Assembly: GCA_963814955.1 (NCBI GenBank)
Contig: CAWFEX010000001.1
Span: 310,001 to 374,000 of the forward strand
Length of the DNA stretch: 64,000 bases
Origin: DATCJA01 sp963814955
GTDB lineage: Bacteria > Acidobacteriota > Vicinamibacteria > Vicinamibacterales > UBA2999
Direction of reading: 5' to 3'
Numbering within the stretch: the stretch's first letter is position 1; each line of letters begins with the position of its first letter. The notes beneath the pieces are model-generated. The model was not told the origin of the DNA and did not search any database. It saw nothing but the letters and a program-made list of their open reading frames with translations. The position numbers and the translations under genes are program-made. Positions 19,260 to 28,960 of the stretch are shown one piece after another.

Positions 19260-20594
19260 ATGATGGTCTTCAGGAAATCCATTCCGAGGCGTACATTTCT
19301 GCGCGGGGCCGGAACGGCACTGGCGCTGCCGCTGCTGGATGCAATGTTGCCCGCCTTCGCGACCGCCAGACAAACCGCGCCGCTGAAGGCCACACGCCTG
19401 TCGTTTCTGGCGGTCCCGAACGGGATCATCATGGACCAGTGGACGCCGACCACGTCCGGCAAGGATTACTCGATCACGCCTGTGCTGGAGCCGCTGGGCG
19501 GATTCAAGGATCGGACGGTGATCCTGAGCGGCCTCGCAAACAACGAAGCGCGGAAGCTCGAGTTCGAAATCGCCGGCGATCATCCACGAGCGTGCAGTGC
19601 GTACCTCACGGCAACCCACCCGAAGATGACATCGGGGGCGGATATTCATTGCGGCGTGTCGGTGGACCAGGTTGCCGCGAAGGAGTTCGGCAAGCAGACA
19701 CCGCTTCCGTCGCTCGAGATCGGGTTGGAAATGCCGATGGCGGGCGCGTGCGAATCCGCCTACAGTTGCGTGTACTACAACACGATCTCCTGGAGTGGTC
19801 CGGAAATACCGCTGCCGATGGAGAACCGGCCTCGAGCGGTGTTCGAAAGGCTGGTCGGCGACAGCACCAACCCTGTCGAGCGCGCGGCGCGTATCAGGGA
19901 GAATCGCAGCATCCTCGACCTCGTTTCACAGGACTTGAAGCGGTTGATGCGGCTGGTTGGAGAGAGCGATCGGCTGAAGCTCGATCAGTACTCCGATGCG
20001 GTTCGCAGTGTCGAGCAGCAGATCCGCGTGGCCGAGCGGCAGCCGTCGAAGGAACTGCCGGAGATGGAGAAGCCCATTGGCATCCCGGCACAATTTTCGG
20101 ACTACGCCAGGCTGATGCTGGATCTGCAGGTGCTGGCGTTTCAGGGCGACGTGACTCGCGTCGGCACATTCATGGTGGGACACGAGATGGGTGGCCGGGC
20201 CTATCCCGAGCTGGGCTTCGGCGATCAGCATCATTCACTCACACACCACCAGGGTGACAGGGCGAAGATCGAGAAGGTCATCCAGATCAACGTGTTTCAC
20301 GCGAAGTTGTACCGATATTTCCTGGAAAAGATGCAGTCGGTGCCGGACGGCGACGGATCGTTGCTCGATCATTCGCTGCTCGTATACGGCAGCCCCCTGA
20401 GCGACGGCAACATGCACCTGTACAAGGATCTCCCCGTGCTGCTGGTTGCCGGTGGCTCAACCGGGATCGAGGGCAACCGTCATGTGCGGTATCCGGAAGA
20501 CACGCCGATTGCCAACCTGTATCTGACACTGCTCCACAAGCTGGGGATTCATCTCGAACGTTTCGGCGACAGCACCGGCACGATTGATTTATGA
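19260..20594 (+). CDS. DUF1552 protein, Tat signal
   Basis: A 444-residue exported protein of the DUF1552 family, related in fold to the alkaline-phosphatase/sulfatase-like DUF1501 group by family description. The N-terminus has a twin-arginine motif (SIPRRTFLRGAGTALALP). Family landmarks are VPNGIIMDQWTP, a Cys-bearing segment (MAGACESAYSCVYYNTISW), FMVGHEMGGRAYPELGFGD and HHSLTHHQGD. The start follows the preceding stop by two bases, with ATG codons at 19260 and 19263. DUF1592 and DUF1552 genes are almost always neighbours in such genomes, which suggests a shared extracytoplasmic process that is still undefined. Confidence 0.88.
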   Translation: MMVFRKSIPRRTFLRGAGTALALPLLDAMLPAFATARQTAPLKATRLSFLAVPNGIIMDQWTPTTSGKDYSITPVLEPLGGFKDRTVILSGLANNEARKLEFEIAGDHPRACSAYLTATHPKMTSGADIHCGVSVDQVAAKEFGKQTPLPSLEIGLEMPMAGACESAYSCVYYNTISWSGPEIPLPMENRPRAVFERLVGDSTNPVERAARIRENRSILDLVSQDLKRLMRLVGESDRLKLDQYSDAVRSVEQQIRVAERQPSKELPEMEKPIGIPAQFSDYARLMLDLQVLAFQGDVTRVGTFMVGHEMGGRAYPELGFGDQHHSLTHHQGDRAKIEKVIQINVFHAKLYRYFLEKMQSVPDGDGSLLDHSLLVYGSPLSDGNMHLYKDLPVLLVAGGSTGIEGNRHVRYPEDTPIANLYLTLLHKLGIHLERFGDSTGTIDL

Positions 20595-22012
20595 GAGCGT
20601 CTGTCGTCGTTCTCCTCTCGATTCTGCTCTCCGGGATCGCGCCCGCGGCGGCAAACGCGGATGTGCGCCTGCTCGATGCCGTCTTGAAGGGAGATCAGCG
20701 CGCCGTTCGGGAACTGTTGCGGAACCGCGCCGACGTGAACACCACTCAGCCGGACGGCTCCACGGCGCTCATGCTCGCGATCGAACGTAATCTCGTGGAA
20801 ATCGCCGACCTTCTCATCCGAGCGCAGGCCAACGTCAACGCGGCGAATGAGTACGGTGCGACGGCGCTCTTTGTCGCCAGCGCCAACGGCAATATCGCGT
20901 TGATCAGGAGTCTGCTGGACGGAAAGGCGGATCCCAACGCGCCGCTCCTCTCTGGCGAAACTCCGCTCATGACCGCCGTTGACAATGGCTACCTCGACGC
21001 AGTGAAGGTGCTGCTCGAGCACGGGGCCGACGTGAACGCGAGGGAAGCCAGGGGTGGTCAAACTGCCCTGATGTGGGCCGCCGCGAACAAGTCGCCCGCG
21101 ATCGTGCGGCTGCTCATCGAGCGTGGAGCCGATGTTCGTGCCCGCTCGAACGGCGGGTTCACCTCGCTGCTGTTCGCGGCACAGCAGGGAAACGTCGAGT
21201 CGGGCGGCATCCTGTTGCAGGCGGGCGCGGATGTGAACGAGCGGAGCGACAAGGATCGGAAGACGGCGCTGATCGTGGCGACCGCCAGCGGCAGCGAGGA
21301 ATTCTCGATGCTGCTCCTGGAGAAAGGCGCCGATCCGAATCTGGCGGATGAGAGTGGCTTCACCGCCCTCCACTATGCGGCGTTGGACAGGGATGGCGCG
21401 GGCATGGTCCGCGCGCTTCTTATGCACGGGGCACGACCGAATCCCCGGACCACGAGAGACTCGCGAGAGTACGTATATGCAGGCGTGAACCTGACAGGCG
21501 CAACGCCGTTGTTCCTCGCAGCGTCGCTCGGCCACGTCGAGACGGTCCGCGCTCTGGTTACTGCCGGCGCAGATCCGTTTCTCACGACGGAGAAAGGCAC
21601 CGCCCCCATCCACGTCGCCTCGTGGGGAGGCAGCCCCTATTTCAGGGACTGGACGGAGGGCGAGAAGAAGAATCTGTTCGACATGACGAAGCTGCTGGTG
21701 GAGTTGGGCGCCGATGTCAACTCGACCGGCGAGCACGGCTGGACGGCGCTGCACGGAGCGGCTTATAAGGGTGTGGATGCGGTGGTGCAGTTTCTCGTCG
21801 ACCGTGGCGCCCGGACCGACGTCTTCGACGAGTACGGGCAGACGCCCCTCAGCATCGCCAACGCCGTGATCACCGTCGGCAGCAAGGACGCCTACTATCA
21901 AAGCTCGCGCGTGGTCCGCAAGAGCACGTCCGATCTGCTGTTGAAGCTCGGGGCTACGCCGCTGTCCGAATCGGGCGTGCAGGTACTCGATCTGTTCTAC
22001 AAACCGCAATAA
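20591..22012 (+). CDS. Secreted ankyrin-repeat protein
   Basis: A 473-residue exported protein with a signal peptide (VVVLLSILLSGIAPAAANA) followed almost entirely by ankyrin repeats, about ten units. Typical examples are DGSTALMLAIERNLVEIADL, GFTALHYAALDRDGAGM and GWTALHGAAYKG. There is an inserted region around residues 270-345 (TTRDSREYVYAGVNLTG; GGSPYFRDWTEGEKK). Its ATG overlaps the DUF1552 stop (ATGA), so the two are translationally coupled. In this operon type the ankyrin protein is a common third member; a periplasmic scaffold role is inferred only from the fold. Confidence 0.9.
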   Translation: MRASVVVLLSILLSGIAPAAANADVRLLDAVLKGDQRAVRELLRNRADVNTTQPDGSTALMLAIERNLVEIADLLIRAQANVNAANEYGATALFVASANGNIALIRSLLDGKADPNAPLLSGETPLMTAVDNGYLDAVKVLLEHGADVNAREARGGQTALMWAAANKSPAIVRLLIERGADVRARSNGGFTSLLFAAQQGNVESGGILLQAGADVNERSDKDRKTALIVATASGSEEFSMLLLEKGADPNLADESGFTALHYAALDRDGAGMVRALLMHGARPNPRTTRDSREYVYAGVNLTGATPLFLAASLGHVETVRALVTAGADPFLTTEKGTAPIHVASWGGSPYFRDWTEGEKKNLFDMTKLLVELGADVNSTGEHGWTALHGAAYKGVDAVVQFLVDRGARTDVFDEYGQTPLSIANAVITVGSKDAYYQSSRVVRKSTSDLLLKLGATPLSESGVQVLDLFYKPQ

Positions 22013-23139
22013 TGGCTCTACGCCCCCCGCGGTTCTCCATGTTCTGCCCAGTTGGCATCCCGCGCCTTCTCAGCCGACTGATCCTGCTCATCGTCATCGG
22101 GCTGGCGACCGGCGTCGGCCGTGCCGCGGCCCAGTCCCCCGGCACAGCCCCGTGCGATATTCGGACGTCCGAACGGATCGTCGCTGTCGGCGACGTCCAC
22201 GGCGCCTACGATCGCTTCGTCGACATCCTGCGCGCCGCAGGCCTCGTCGACGGCCGTGCGCGCTGGAGCGGCGGCCGCGCCATTCTGGTTCAGACCGGTG
22301 ACGTGCTCGATCGCGGCGGGGACTCACGTCGTGTGCTCGACTTGCTCCGCCGGCTCGAACGCGACGCGGCCGGCGCGGGCGGCCGCGTATACGCGCTGCT
22401 CGGCAACCACGAAGTGATGCGGATGATCGGCGATTTGCGGTATCTGAGCCCCGAGGAGACAGCGGCGTTCCGAACCGGGGGCTCGGAGGAGCTGCGGGAG
22501 CGTGTGTACGCCAAGTTTGCCGCCGACGAGGCGCAGCGGGCGCTCACCGAAAAGCGGGAGCACGACGAGGCGGCCTTTCGCGCGCAATTCATGCGCGACA
22601 TTCCGCTTGGCTTCATCGAGATGCGGCAGGCGTTTGGGCCAGCCGGCGACTACGGGAAGTGGCTTCGCGATCGCCCCGCCCTCGTTCGGATCAACGGCAT
22701 CGCCTTCGTGCACGGCGGCATAGACGCGGCGACCGCGATGTTGGGCTGCGAAGGCATCAACGAGGCCATCCGGCGCGAACTCATGTTCACGCAGCCGACG
22801 CCGGAGCTGGTGTCGCAGATGCTCGCCGCGCGCGAAACCGGGCCCCTGTGGTACCGGGGTCTGGCAGAAGAGCCAGACCCTGCCTTTGCACCGCAGGCGG
22901 GGGCCATTTTGCGCACGCTCGGAGCACGCGCCATCGTGCTCGGGCACACGGTGACGAACGGCTTCAGAATCCGATCCCGCTTCGACGGCCGGGTTCTCCT
23001 GATCGACACCGGCATGCTGGGTGGAACATGGTACCCGGGAGGTGGGCCATCGGCGCTGGAGATCCGCGGCGACGCGCTCACGGCGATCTACCAGAAAGAC
23101 CGGGAACCTCTTGGCGCGCTCGCCCCGGCAGCGCCCTAG
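22012..23139 (+). CDS. Exported metallophosphoesterase (PPP-type, Shewanella-like phosphatase)
   Basis: A 375-residue calcineurin-like phosphatase with all PPP signature blocks: VAVGDVHGAYDRF, GDVLDRGGDSRRV, LLGNHEVMRMIGDL, the substrate-loop HGGI and the late metal ligand VLGHTVTNG. A signal peptide (ILLIVIGLATGVGRAAAQ) suggests a periplasmic site. The ATG overlaps the stop of the ankyrin gene (TAATG), making it the fourth gene of the operon. A palindrome, GGGTCTGGC-AGAAGA-GCCAGACCC, lies in the coding sequence at 22857-22880 without breaking the frame. Phosphatase activity is well supported; the substrate is not known. Confidence 0.9.
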   Translation: MALRPPRFSMFCPVGIPRLLSRLILLIVIGLATGVGRAAAQSPGTAPCDIRTSERIVAVGDVHGAYDRFVDILRAAGLVDGRARWSGGRAILVQTGDVLDRGGDSRRVLDLLRRLERDAAGAGGRVYALLGNHEVMRMIGDLRYLSPEETAAFRTGGSEELRERVYAKFAADEAQRALTEKREHDEAAFRAQFMRDIPLGFIEMRQAFGPAGDYGKWLRDRPALVRINGIAFVHGGIDAATAMLGCEGINEAIRRELMFTQPTPELVSQMLAARETGPLWYRGLAEEPDPAFAPQAGAILRTLGARAIVLGHTVTNGFRIRSRFDGRVLLIDTGMLGGTWYPGGGPSALEIRGDALTAIYQKDREPLGALAPAAP

Positions 23140-23290
23140 ACGTCTTGAATGGCCAGATTCTCTTACAAATGAGTCAAGTTTGACCACGCCATTCAAGATG
23201 TCTGTGCCCGCGCGGAGCGCGGGCAATCAAACACTGCCTAGCGAGGCCCCGATCAGCACATGCTCGACGGTCCGAGGCGGGCCTCGCTAG
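23139..23290. repeat. Cluster of three hairpins between convergent genes
   Basis: GACGTCTTGAATGGC (23139) pairs with GCCATTCAAGATGTC (23188), 14 of 15 matching, with a smaller GTCAAGTTTGAC inside. GCCCGCG/CGCGGGC forms a hairpin at 23206-23224. CTAGCGAGGCCC (23238) pairs perfectly with GGGCCTCGCTAG (23279). The cluster separates two convergent genes and could stop transcripts from both sides, but none of the stems has a run of T after it. Confidence 0.7.
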
Positions 23291-23306
23291 AATCGTTCGT
23301 CAACCG

Positions 23307-24146
23307 TTATTGCGGAATCGTGTAGAACACGGCGGTCTCGCCGCGCGAAGCGATCTTTCCTTCGTACAGCTTGACGAGGACGTCGCGTCGCGCAATCAGC
23401 GCGTCGATCTCCCGCTTCGTCAAGCTCATGCCAACGGCCGCCGCGACCGAGGCCGGCGTCAACTTCCTCAGGCTCTCGAAGAACGACCGCTCGATCCGGA
23501 GGAGCTGATCGGGCTTCAAGAGGCTGCGACCCACCCGGAACGCGCGAGTGTGATCGATCATCCACATCTTCCAGTCGGACGTGTACACAAGATTCCCCAG
23601 GTTCCGGTCTCGGTTCTGAATGAGCTCGTCGAACGCACGCTGTCGATACACGTAGCCCGATCCCCGAAGCGGGTTCGGGTCGTTTGCCTTCTTCTTCACC
23701 CGGTCGCCTTCGTCCATCATCACGTCGTCGATCCACCAGGTGACGGCCGCGCGGCGCCCTTCGACCTGTCGCTCGACCGACATCGGCACGTTGTCGAGCT
23801 CGAGCAACCGCGCCAGTCGATAGGCCGCGATGTTATAGCGGTAGGTGTCCTTGAAGTCGACCTCCGAGTACTTCCCGGCGTCGAACAGGGCGCGAGACTC
23901 GTCCACGATCTGGACGTGAGCGTCGTGCGTCAGCGTCCCGTCTGACAGCGTCGCGCGGCGCGACCTGGTGACGCCCTCGGACGCAGGCCGCATTCTGATG
24001 ATGGTGGCGTTGAGCAGGAACACCTCCATCTGCTCCGGAGTGAAAACGGCCGGCGCGGGAGCGGTGGCGGTCTGTTGCGCATGTAGGGCAGCGGTGCACG
24101 CGATCGCGAGCAACGCGACGGCCGCCACACGCTGGGGGGATCTCAT
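23307..24146 (-). CDS. Secreted kinase-like protein, copy 1 (PI3K/FAM20-like catalytic loop)
   Basis: A 279-residue exported protein with a signal peptide (AAVALLAIACTAALHAQQ). The central block DELIQNRDRNLGNLVY followed by WKMWMIDHTRAFR looks like the catalytic loop and metal-binding Asp-His of the atypical PI3/PI4-kinase, HipA and FAM20 kinase folds (D-R-x-x-x-N, then D-H). Upstream, AAVTWWIDDVMMDEGDR could hold the adenine-side strand. No family name is certain. The best description is a predicted secreted small-molecule or protein kinase-like enzyme. GGAGGAGAGG precedes the ATG. It is the downstream member of a tandem pair with 24166-25013. Confidence 0.65.
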   Translation of the reverse strand: MRSPQRVAAVALLAIACTAALHAQQTATAPAPAVFTPEQMEVFLLNATIIRMRPASEGVTRSRRATLSDGTLTHDAHVQIVDESRALFDAGKYSEVDFKDTYRYNIAAYRLARLLELDNVPMSVERQVEGRRAAVTWWIDDVMMDEGDRVKKKANDPNPLRGSGYVYRQRAFDELIQNRDRNLGNLVYTSDWKMWMIDHTRAFRVGRSLLKPDQLLRIERSFFESLRKLTPASVAAAVGMSLTKREIDALIARRDVLVKLYEGKIASRGETAVFYTIPQ

Positions 24147-24165
24147 GACCTCTCCTCCTTGCGCG

Positions 24166-25013
24166 TTACTGTTCCCTCATCGTGTACAGCACGGAATTCT
24201 CGCCACGTTCGGCGATTTTCGCCTCGAACAGCTTGACGATGGCGTCGCGCCGAGTCAGCAGCGCCTGGATCTCGTAATTGGTGAGGCTGCTGCCCGCGGC
24301 GGCACTGACCGTCTCGTGGGTCAGCACCTTTATCTTTGCGAACAGCGCTCGATCAATCCGCTCGAGCAGTTTCGGGTTCAGGAGCTGGTCCCCGGTCCGG
24401 AACGCCCGCGTGTGGTCGATCATCCACATCTTCCAATCCTTGGTCCACAGCACGTTCCCCAGGTTCCGATCGCGGTTCTGAATGAGCTCATCGAAAACGC
24501 GCATGACGTGGATCTGCATCGCGGTCCGCACACTGTCGGGACTGGCAACGGGCTTCTTGATGCGCGTCCGGTCGTCCATCATCACGTCGTCGATCCACCA
24601 GGTGATCGCCGCCCTCTTCCCGTTCACGGTGCGCTCGCACCGACATCGGCACGTTGTCGAGATCGAGGAGCACCGCGAGACGATAGCCGGCCACGTTGAA
24701 CCGGTAGCTGTCCGTGAAATTGAATTCGGGCGGCCCGCTCTGCGGGTTGAACATCGGCTTGATCTCGTCAATCGTCTGAATCTGCGCATCGTGGGTGAGC
24801 GACGCCGTCCGACAGCGTCGCTCGCTGCGTGTTCGTGACGCCGCTTCCCGCCGAGCGCATGCCCAGGATCTTCGCGTTGAGCAGGAACGCCTCCATCTGC
24901 TCAGCGGAGAGAGTGACGGAGGCCGGTGGGGCTGTCTGTTGTGCTGCAGGAAGCGCCGGCGCCCAGAACGCCACGAGCAGCACCAAAACGACGACCGGAG
25001 GAAACCGTTTCAT
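24166..25013 (-). CDS. Secreted kinase-like protein, copy 2, two frameshifts
   Basis: A paralogue of the neighbouring gene, matching it throughout: signal peptide (VVVLVLLVAFWAPALPAAQQ), SAEQMEAFLLNAKILGMR, a middle block (TDSYRFNVAGYRLAVLLDL) and the catalytic-loop-like DELIQNRDRNLGNVLW with MWMIDHTRAFRTGDQ. The frame changes near 24805 and near 24648. All blocks are conserved relative to copy 1, so the breaks look like one-base indels. AGGAGG stands five bases before the ATG at 25013. The gap to copy 1 is about 20 bases, so the two are probably co-transcribed, with the large transporter fusion gene upstream on the same strand. Confidence 0.65.
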
Positions 25014-25037
25014 GAGGTCCTCCTGCGACTGCGGAAG

Positions 25038-28000
25038 TTAGACGGCGAAAAGAGGTGGCGAGACGGACGATTCTACGTTGGAAACGCCATGGTCGCGACC
25101 CAAAAGCACGGCGAACAGTCCCTGCAGGAGTTCAACGTCCGTGGCGAGGAGATCGAACAGCTCGCCACCGTCTAGGCGCAGGGCGATTCCCGCCTCCTGG
25201 ACCATCGCGCGGGTTTCCATGGGCAGATCCGCCAGTGTTTCGTACAAACCGATCGCATCGCCCGGACGGGCGATGGGGGGGCCACCCGGCGGTCCAGGGG
25301 CGTCCAGTCTCAGCTCGCCGCGCACGACGATATGGATGGCTGGGTCCTCCCCCTCCCGCGCGATCACCGTTTCCGGGGTGAGACGCTCCTCCACAGCCAC
25401 CATCGCCAGTCGAAGCAGCTGGGCGCTCGTGGCGCCACCCAGCAGGGGGCTCGTCTGGAGCAGGAGCGCTCGCTCCAACGTGCTGAGCCCCTCCCTGCGG
25501 ACCGTCTCGGCCCCGGGTAGAACGCCGCGCGTGACGCCCCTCCACCGCCGGCTGCCACGCATATCCATGACCATCCTGAAGAGGCCGTGGACCACATCGA
25601 GATTGTCGAAGAGCAGTGTCAGGAACTCGTCCCGCGTCAGCGAGAGCGCGACCGCCGCGTCGACTGTGTGAATGGCCTGCGTGACAGGCCGCCCGGCCAG
25701 CAGCTCCTCGAACGCGATGGGGCCCGGCGCGGCCAGCGTGGTCCCGTCGCCGAATCGCACGGCGCCCTCCATCAGGAAATGGAGCGTATCGGGCACCTGA
25801 TCGACGTCGAACACCATCCGGCCGCGGTCGTAGTGAACCTGACGCGCGGTGCTGGCGATCCGAAATAGCTCATCCACGGACACATACTCGAATAGCGGAA
25901 CGTGGCGGAGACGGTCGGCGAGCTCGACGGTCGAGAGGAGCGTACGGCTTGGGCCAAACTCATCAGGCGACAGACGCGAGACAGCGAGTGCCGCCGACGC
26001 GGCGTCGGCGGCGTAGTCGTCCGGCGAAGCACGGTGCGCCAGGGCGAATTCGAGGTCGTCCCTCAGTTGCCACATACCGCGCTCTGCGGCCAAATGAATG
26101 GCGCACGCGGCAATGACCGGGTCGTCGTCGTGGATCAGCTGCGCAAGCGTATCGTCCGGCGTGCGCCGGCGCGTCCGGAGCAGGACGTTGGTACGCCGCA
26201 CCCGCTCGTCCGCCGGCATGTCGTCGACCATCAGCAGGACATGTTTCCGAAGCGACCGGCCGAGCACGTTGTCGAGGTACTCCGCGGCGGTTGCCCGCCT
26301 GGCGGCGTCGGGGTGCTCGAGCGCAAACCTCGCTGCGCGCGCGTCGGTGCGGGAGTAGAGCAACCCAAGTAGCCGGAACACCCGATCGCGGCTGCGGGGC
26401 TGCTTCTCCTCGAGCGCCCGGACGAGCAGCGTTTTCACACCGAAGTTCTCGTCGTGCGTGAGGTTGGCGTGTAACGTAAACGCGTTGAAATACCGGCGGC
26501 TTTCCGCCAGTGCCAACGCTTCAACCGCGTCGCGGCGAATTACGAGCTCCGGGCGAGCCTGGTGGACCTTTTCGATCGCGGTGATCGACTTGTACCGCAG
26601 AAACCCGTCAGGATCCGATAGCCGCTCGATCAGGACATCGAGGGTGCGCTGCGTCGGCAGGTGCGCCAACGTGGCCGGCACGTGCCGGCGGACCCAGATG
26701 TCCTCGGCGGGGTTCCCCAGGAAGTGCGCAAGCGCATCGACGACCCGTTCTCCGCATCCGACGAGGACGGTTCGGGCCTCGTTCTTCAGCACGCGGTGGC
26801 GAAGCAGCGACACGAGCGACGGCATGAAGAGGGGAAAGTCCGCCCCCAGGCGGCCCGCACTGCGAATCGCCTCGCGCGCCACGTCCACCTGCCTGTCGAG
26901 CAGCAGCGGCACGAGCAGCTCGCGGCAGCCGTCCAGCGGCACGTCGCCGAGAGCGCGCGCCACCGCGAGCCGCCCGGCCGTGCCGCTGTCCCGAGTGTCA
27001 CTGGCCAGGCGGTGCAACGCCAACTGCGCCGCGTCGACATCCTGCGCGCTGTCGCTTGTCATCAGCGTGGCGCCAGCCGCCGCGACGATCCGCAGGTCGC
27101 TGTCGGTGAGATGATGCCGCAACAGCGCTGCGGCCTCGCTTCCGCGAATGGCGAAGATGGCCCGCACGGCGCCCGCACGCACCTCGGCATCGTCATCCGC
27201 CAGCAGCCGATCGACCAGCGGCAGCCACCGGGTGGCCCGCTCCGGCTGCAGCGACTCGACGACCTGTAACGTCCGGGCCCGCACCAGCGCCGACGAGTGG
27301 TGCAGGAGGAGCGGCGTAATCAGGTGACGCTTGTCGAGCGACTCGAGCAGATCGATAGCGTAGAGCACCCGTCGCTCGTCGGGATGAGCCAGTTCCTCGA
27401 CCAGCAGCTCGATCGTCTGCAGATCCGCGTGCGGGACGCGGATGTCGGCTGCGGCGACCTCGCCCTGCGCGAGGCTGCGCCGGAACGTCGAGAGGTACTC
27501 GCGTTTGGCGCGCTGCGCGAGCACGATCCAGATGGCCATCAACGTCAGGCTCGCGAAGCTGAGCTGCTGCCACGTCAGGTTGAGTCCCCACGGCTTGATC
27601 AACACGAGCACCGCCAGCGCACCCATCGCCTTTGCGAAGCGATCCATGGTCACATCGACGAACGGTTTCGCGCGGATACTTCAGGGACGCCGGCAACGGA
27701 AGGAACAGAATCTCCCGAGTCGTCTTGTCGACGGTGTAACGCAGCGACGTGTCGAGCACGCGCGCGAACGCCGGTGGCCAGAGGCTGCCGTTGAGGAGCA
27801 TGACGATCGCTGTCGTGCCGAGACCCACGGGCAGGATCAGCAGCGCGAAGCCAATGCCGAGCAGGCTGTGAATCCGGCTTGTCAACGAGATCTGGATGAG
27901 GAATCCCACCAGCGACAGGTAGACGGTGATCTGGGCGAGGAACCGGGTGATGCCGTCGGCGTCCTGCCCGAGTTGTGTCTCGGCCGCCATGTTGAGCTGC

Positions 28001-28794
28001 TGCTCGATGATCACCCCGCCCATGGCGGCACAGCCGATCATGACGGCGATGAGCTGCAGATGCCGAGACTCCCGAAGTAGTCGGATCGCCTCGGCGCCGC
28101 CCACCCCCCCCGCGTCCACGTCTGCCTCGGACCTCGTCTTCTCCTCCCCGCTGATGATGAAGAGCACCAGCGCGAGGCAGAGGGTCATCACCCCCGCGCC
28201 TACGAGCAGCAGGTTCACCGTGCCGACGCGGTCGACCACGCCCGCGGTAATGGCGGCGCCGGTGGCACCGCCGAGGCTCGCGCCGCCGCCGATGAACCCG
28301 AACAGCCGTTTGGCGTGACGCGGGTCGTAGATGTCGTTGGCAAGGGTCCAGAACTGACTGATGAGCAGGATGCCAAGGATCAGCCCGAGGACGTAGAAGG
28401 CGGCGGACGCGGCCTCGTATCCGGCGGCAAAGAGCGCCCAGAACCCGAGCAACAACGCCACACACCCGGCCTGCGTCGCCGGAATCGCCCACCGGCGTGG
28501 CATGAGGGCCAGCGCGTGATCGTGGCCATGCATGATCACACCGATGAGCAGCCCAGCACCCAGCTGCACCCACGGCAGATTGTCGGCGCCGAGATCCGAG
28601 ATGAATTTCGATCGCGTGACCGGCTTGATGATGTTGTAAGCCGTCATTGCGAGGAAGGCGTACGCGAACATCGCCAGGGCGGTGGTGGACTCGCCCGCGC
28701 GAAGTTCGACGACGGGGCGAAGGACACGGCGGACCAGCGGCGGAGCGTCGTATCCAGACTGAGCGCGACGCACGGATAGGCCGGTGGGACGCAC
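25038..28794 (-). CDS. ATP/ADP-translocase-like MFS protein fused to HEAT repeats and two cNMP-binding domains
   Basis: About 1,250 residues read from 28794. An N-terminal membrane domain has the pattern of nucleotide (ATP/ADP, Npt-type) transporters: FLAMTAYNIIKPVTRSKFI, TLANDIYDPRHAKRLFGFIG and a last segment FLPLPASLKYPR. Near 27665 the frame shifts and continues with two more membrane helices (AMGALAVLVLIKPWG). About ten HEAT-like helical repeats follow (LLADDDAEVRAGAVRAIFAI, LSDPDGFLRYKSITAIEKV), then two cyclic-nucleotide-binding-like beta-roll domains (DRGRMVFDVDQVPDTLHFLM; TPETVIAREGEDPAIHIVV). Both sides of the break belong to one known architecture, so I treat it as a single gene with an indel. 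A role as regulated nucleotide exchanger or sensor is inferred. Confidence 0.8.
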
Positions 28795-28850
28795 TATATC
28801 CCGGCTTCGACAATTCGGTACACCTTGGACGCGCGCGACGTGTGGAACGC

Positions 28851-28856
28851 TATAAT
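28851..28856 (+). promoter_or_regulatory. Possible -10 element before the cytochrome/propeller gene
   Basis: A perfect TATAAT lies about 105 bases upstream of the ATG at 28961. A TTGGAC lies 20 bases upstream of it, a long but not impossible spacing. TATAATCGCG is shared with 6053-6062. The assignment rests on sequence alone. Confidence 0.4.
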
Positions 28857-28903
28857 CGCGGCATTCTGTACAAGTCGCCGTGCGACCGAACGTCGGAGAG
28901 CCG

Positions 28904-28941
28904 CGGGGGGCAGACCCCGGGTCAGACCCTCATTCCCGAAA
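28904..28941. repeat. REP-like GGGGGCAGACCCC/GGGTCAGACCC element
   Basis: Two adjacent small palindromes, GGGGGCAGACCCC-like and GGGTCAGACCC, followed by TCATTCCCGAAAA. This layout resembles REP sequences moved by RAYT (REP-associated Y1) transposases in other bacteria; no transposase gene is present here. It lies 20 bases before the start of the downstream gene. Confidence 0.6.
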
Positions 28942-28960
28942 ATCGTGATTGGAGGAGCAC

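Noticed and set aside
20549..22009. A 486-codon open frame on the minus strand opposite the ankyrin gene
   Set aside because: It shows repeats only because the ankyrin repeats are repetitive on both strands; there is no start context and no domain.
23139..23290. Classical factor-independent terminators between the convergent genes
   Set aside because: Three good hairpins are present, but none is followed by a T-run on either strand, so they are listed as repeats.
24166..25013. The second kinase-like gene as a dead pseudogene
   Set aside because: It has two frame changes, but every conserved block of copy 1, including the catalytic-loop-like motif, is kept. Indel error is the simpler reading, as elsewhere in the window.
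25038..27653. A separate HEAT/cNMP-binding protein gene starting at 27653
   Set aside because: The first residues of that frame are two transporter helices that complete the membrane domain read from 28794, so a single fusion gene with one indel near 27665 fits better.
28904..28941. An insertion-sequence end
   Set aside because: The GGGTCAGACCC element resembles REP sequences, but there is no transposase frame, target duplication or second end nearby.
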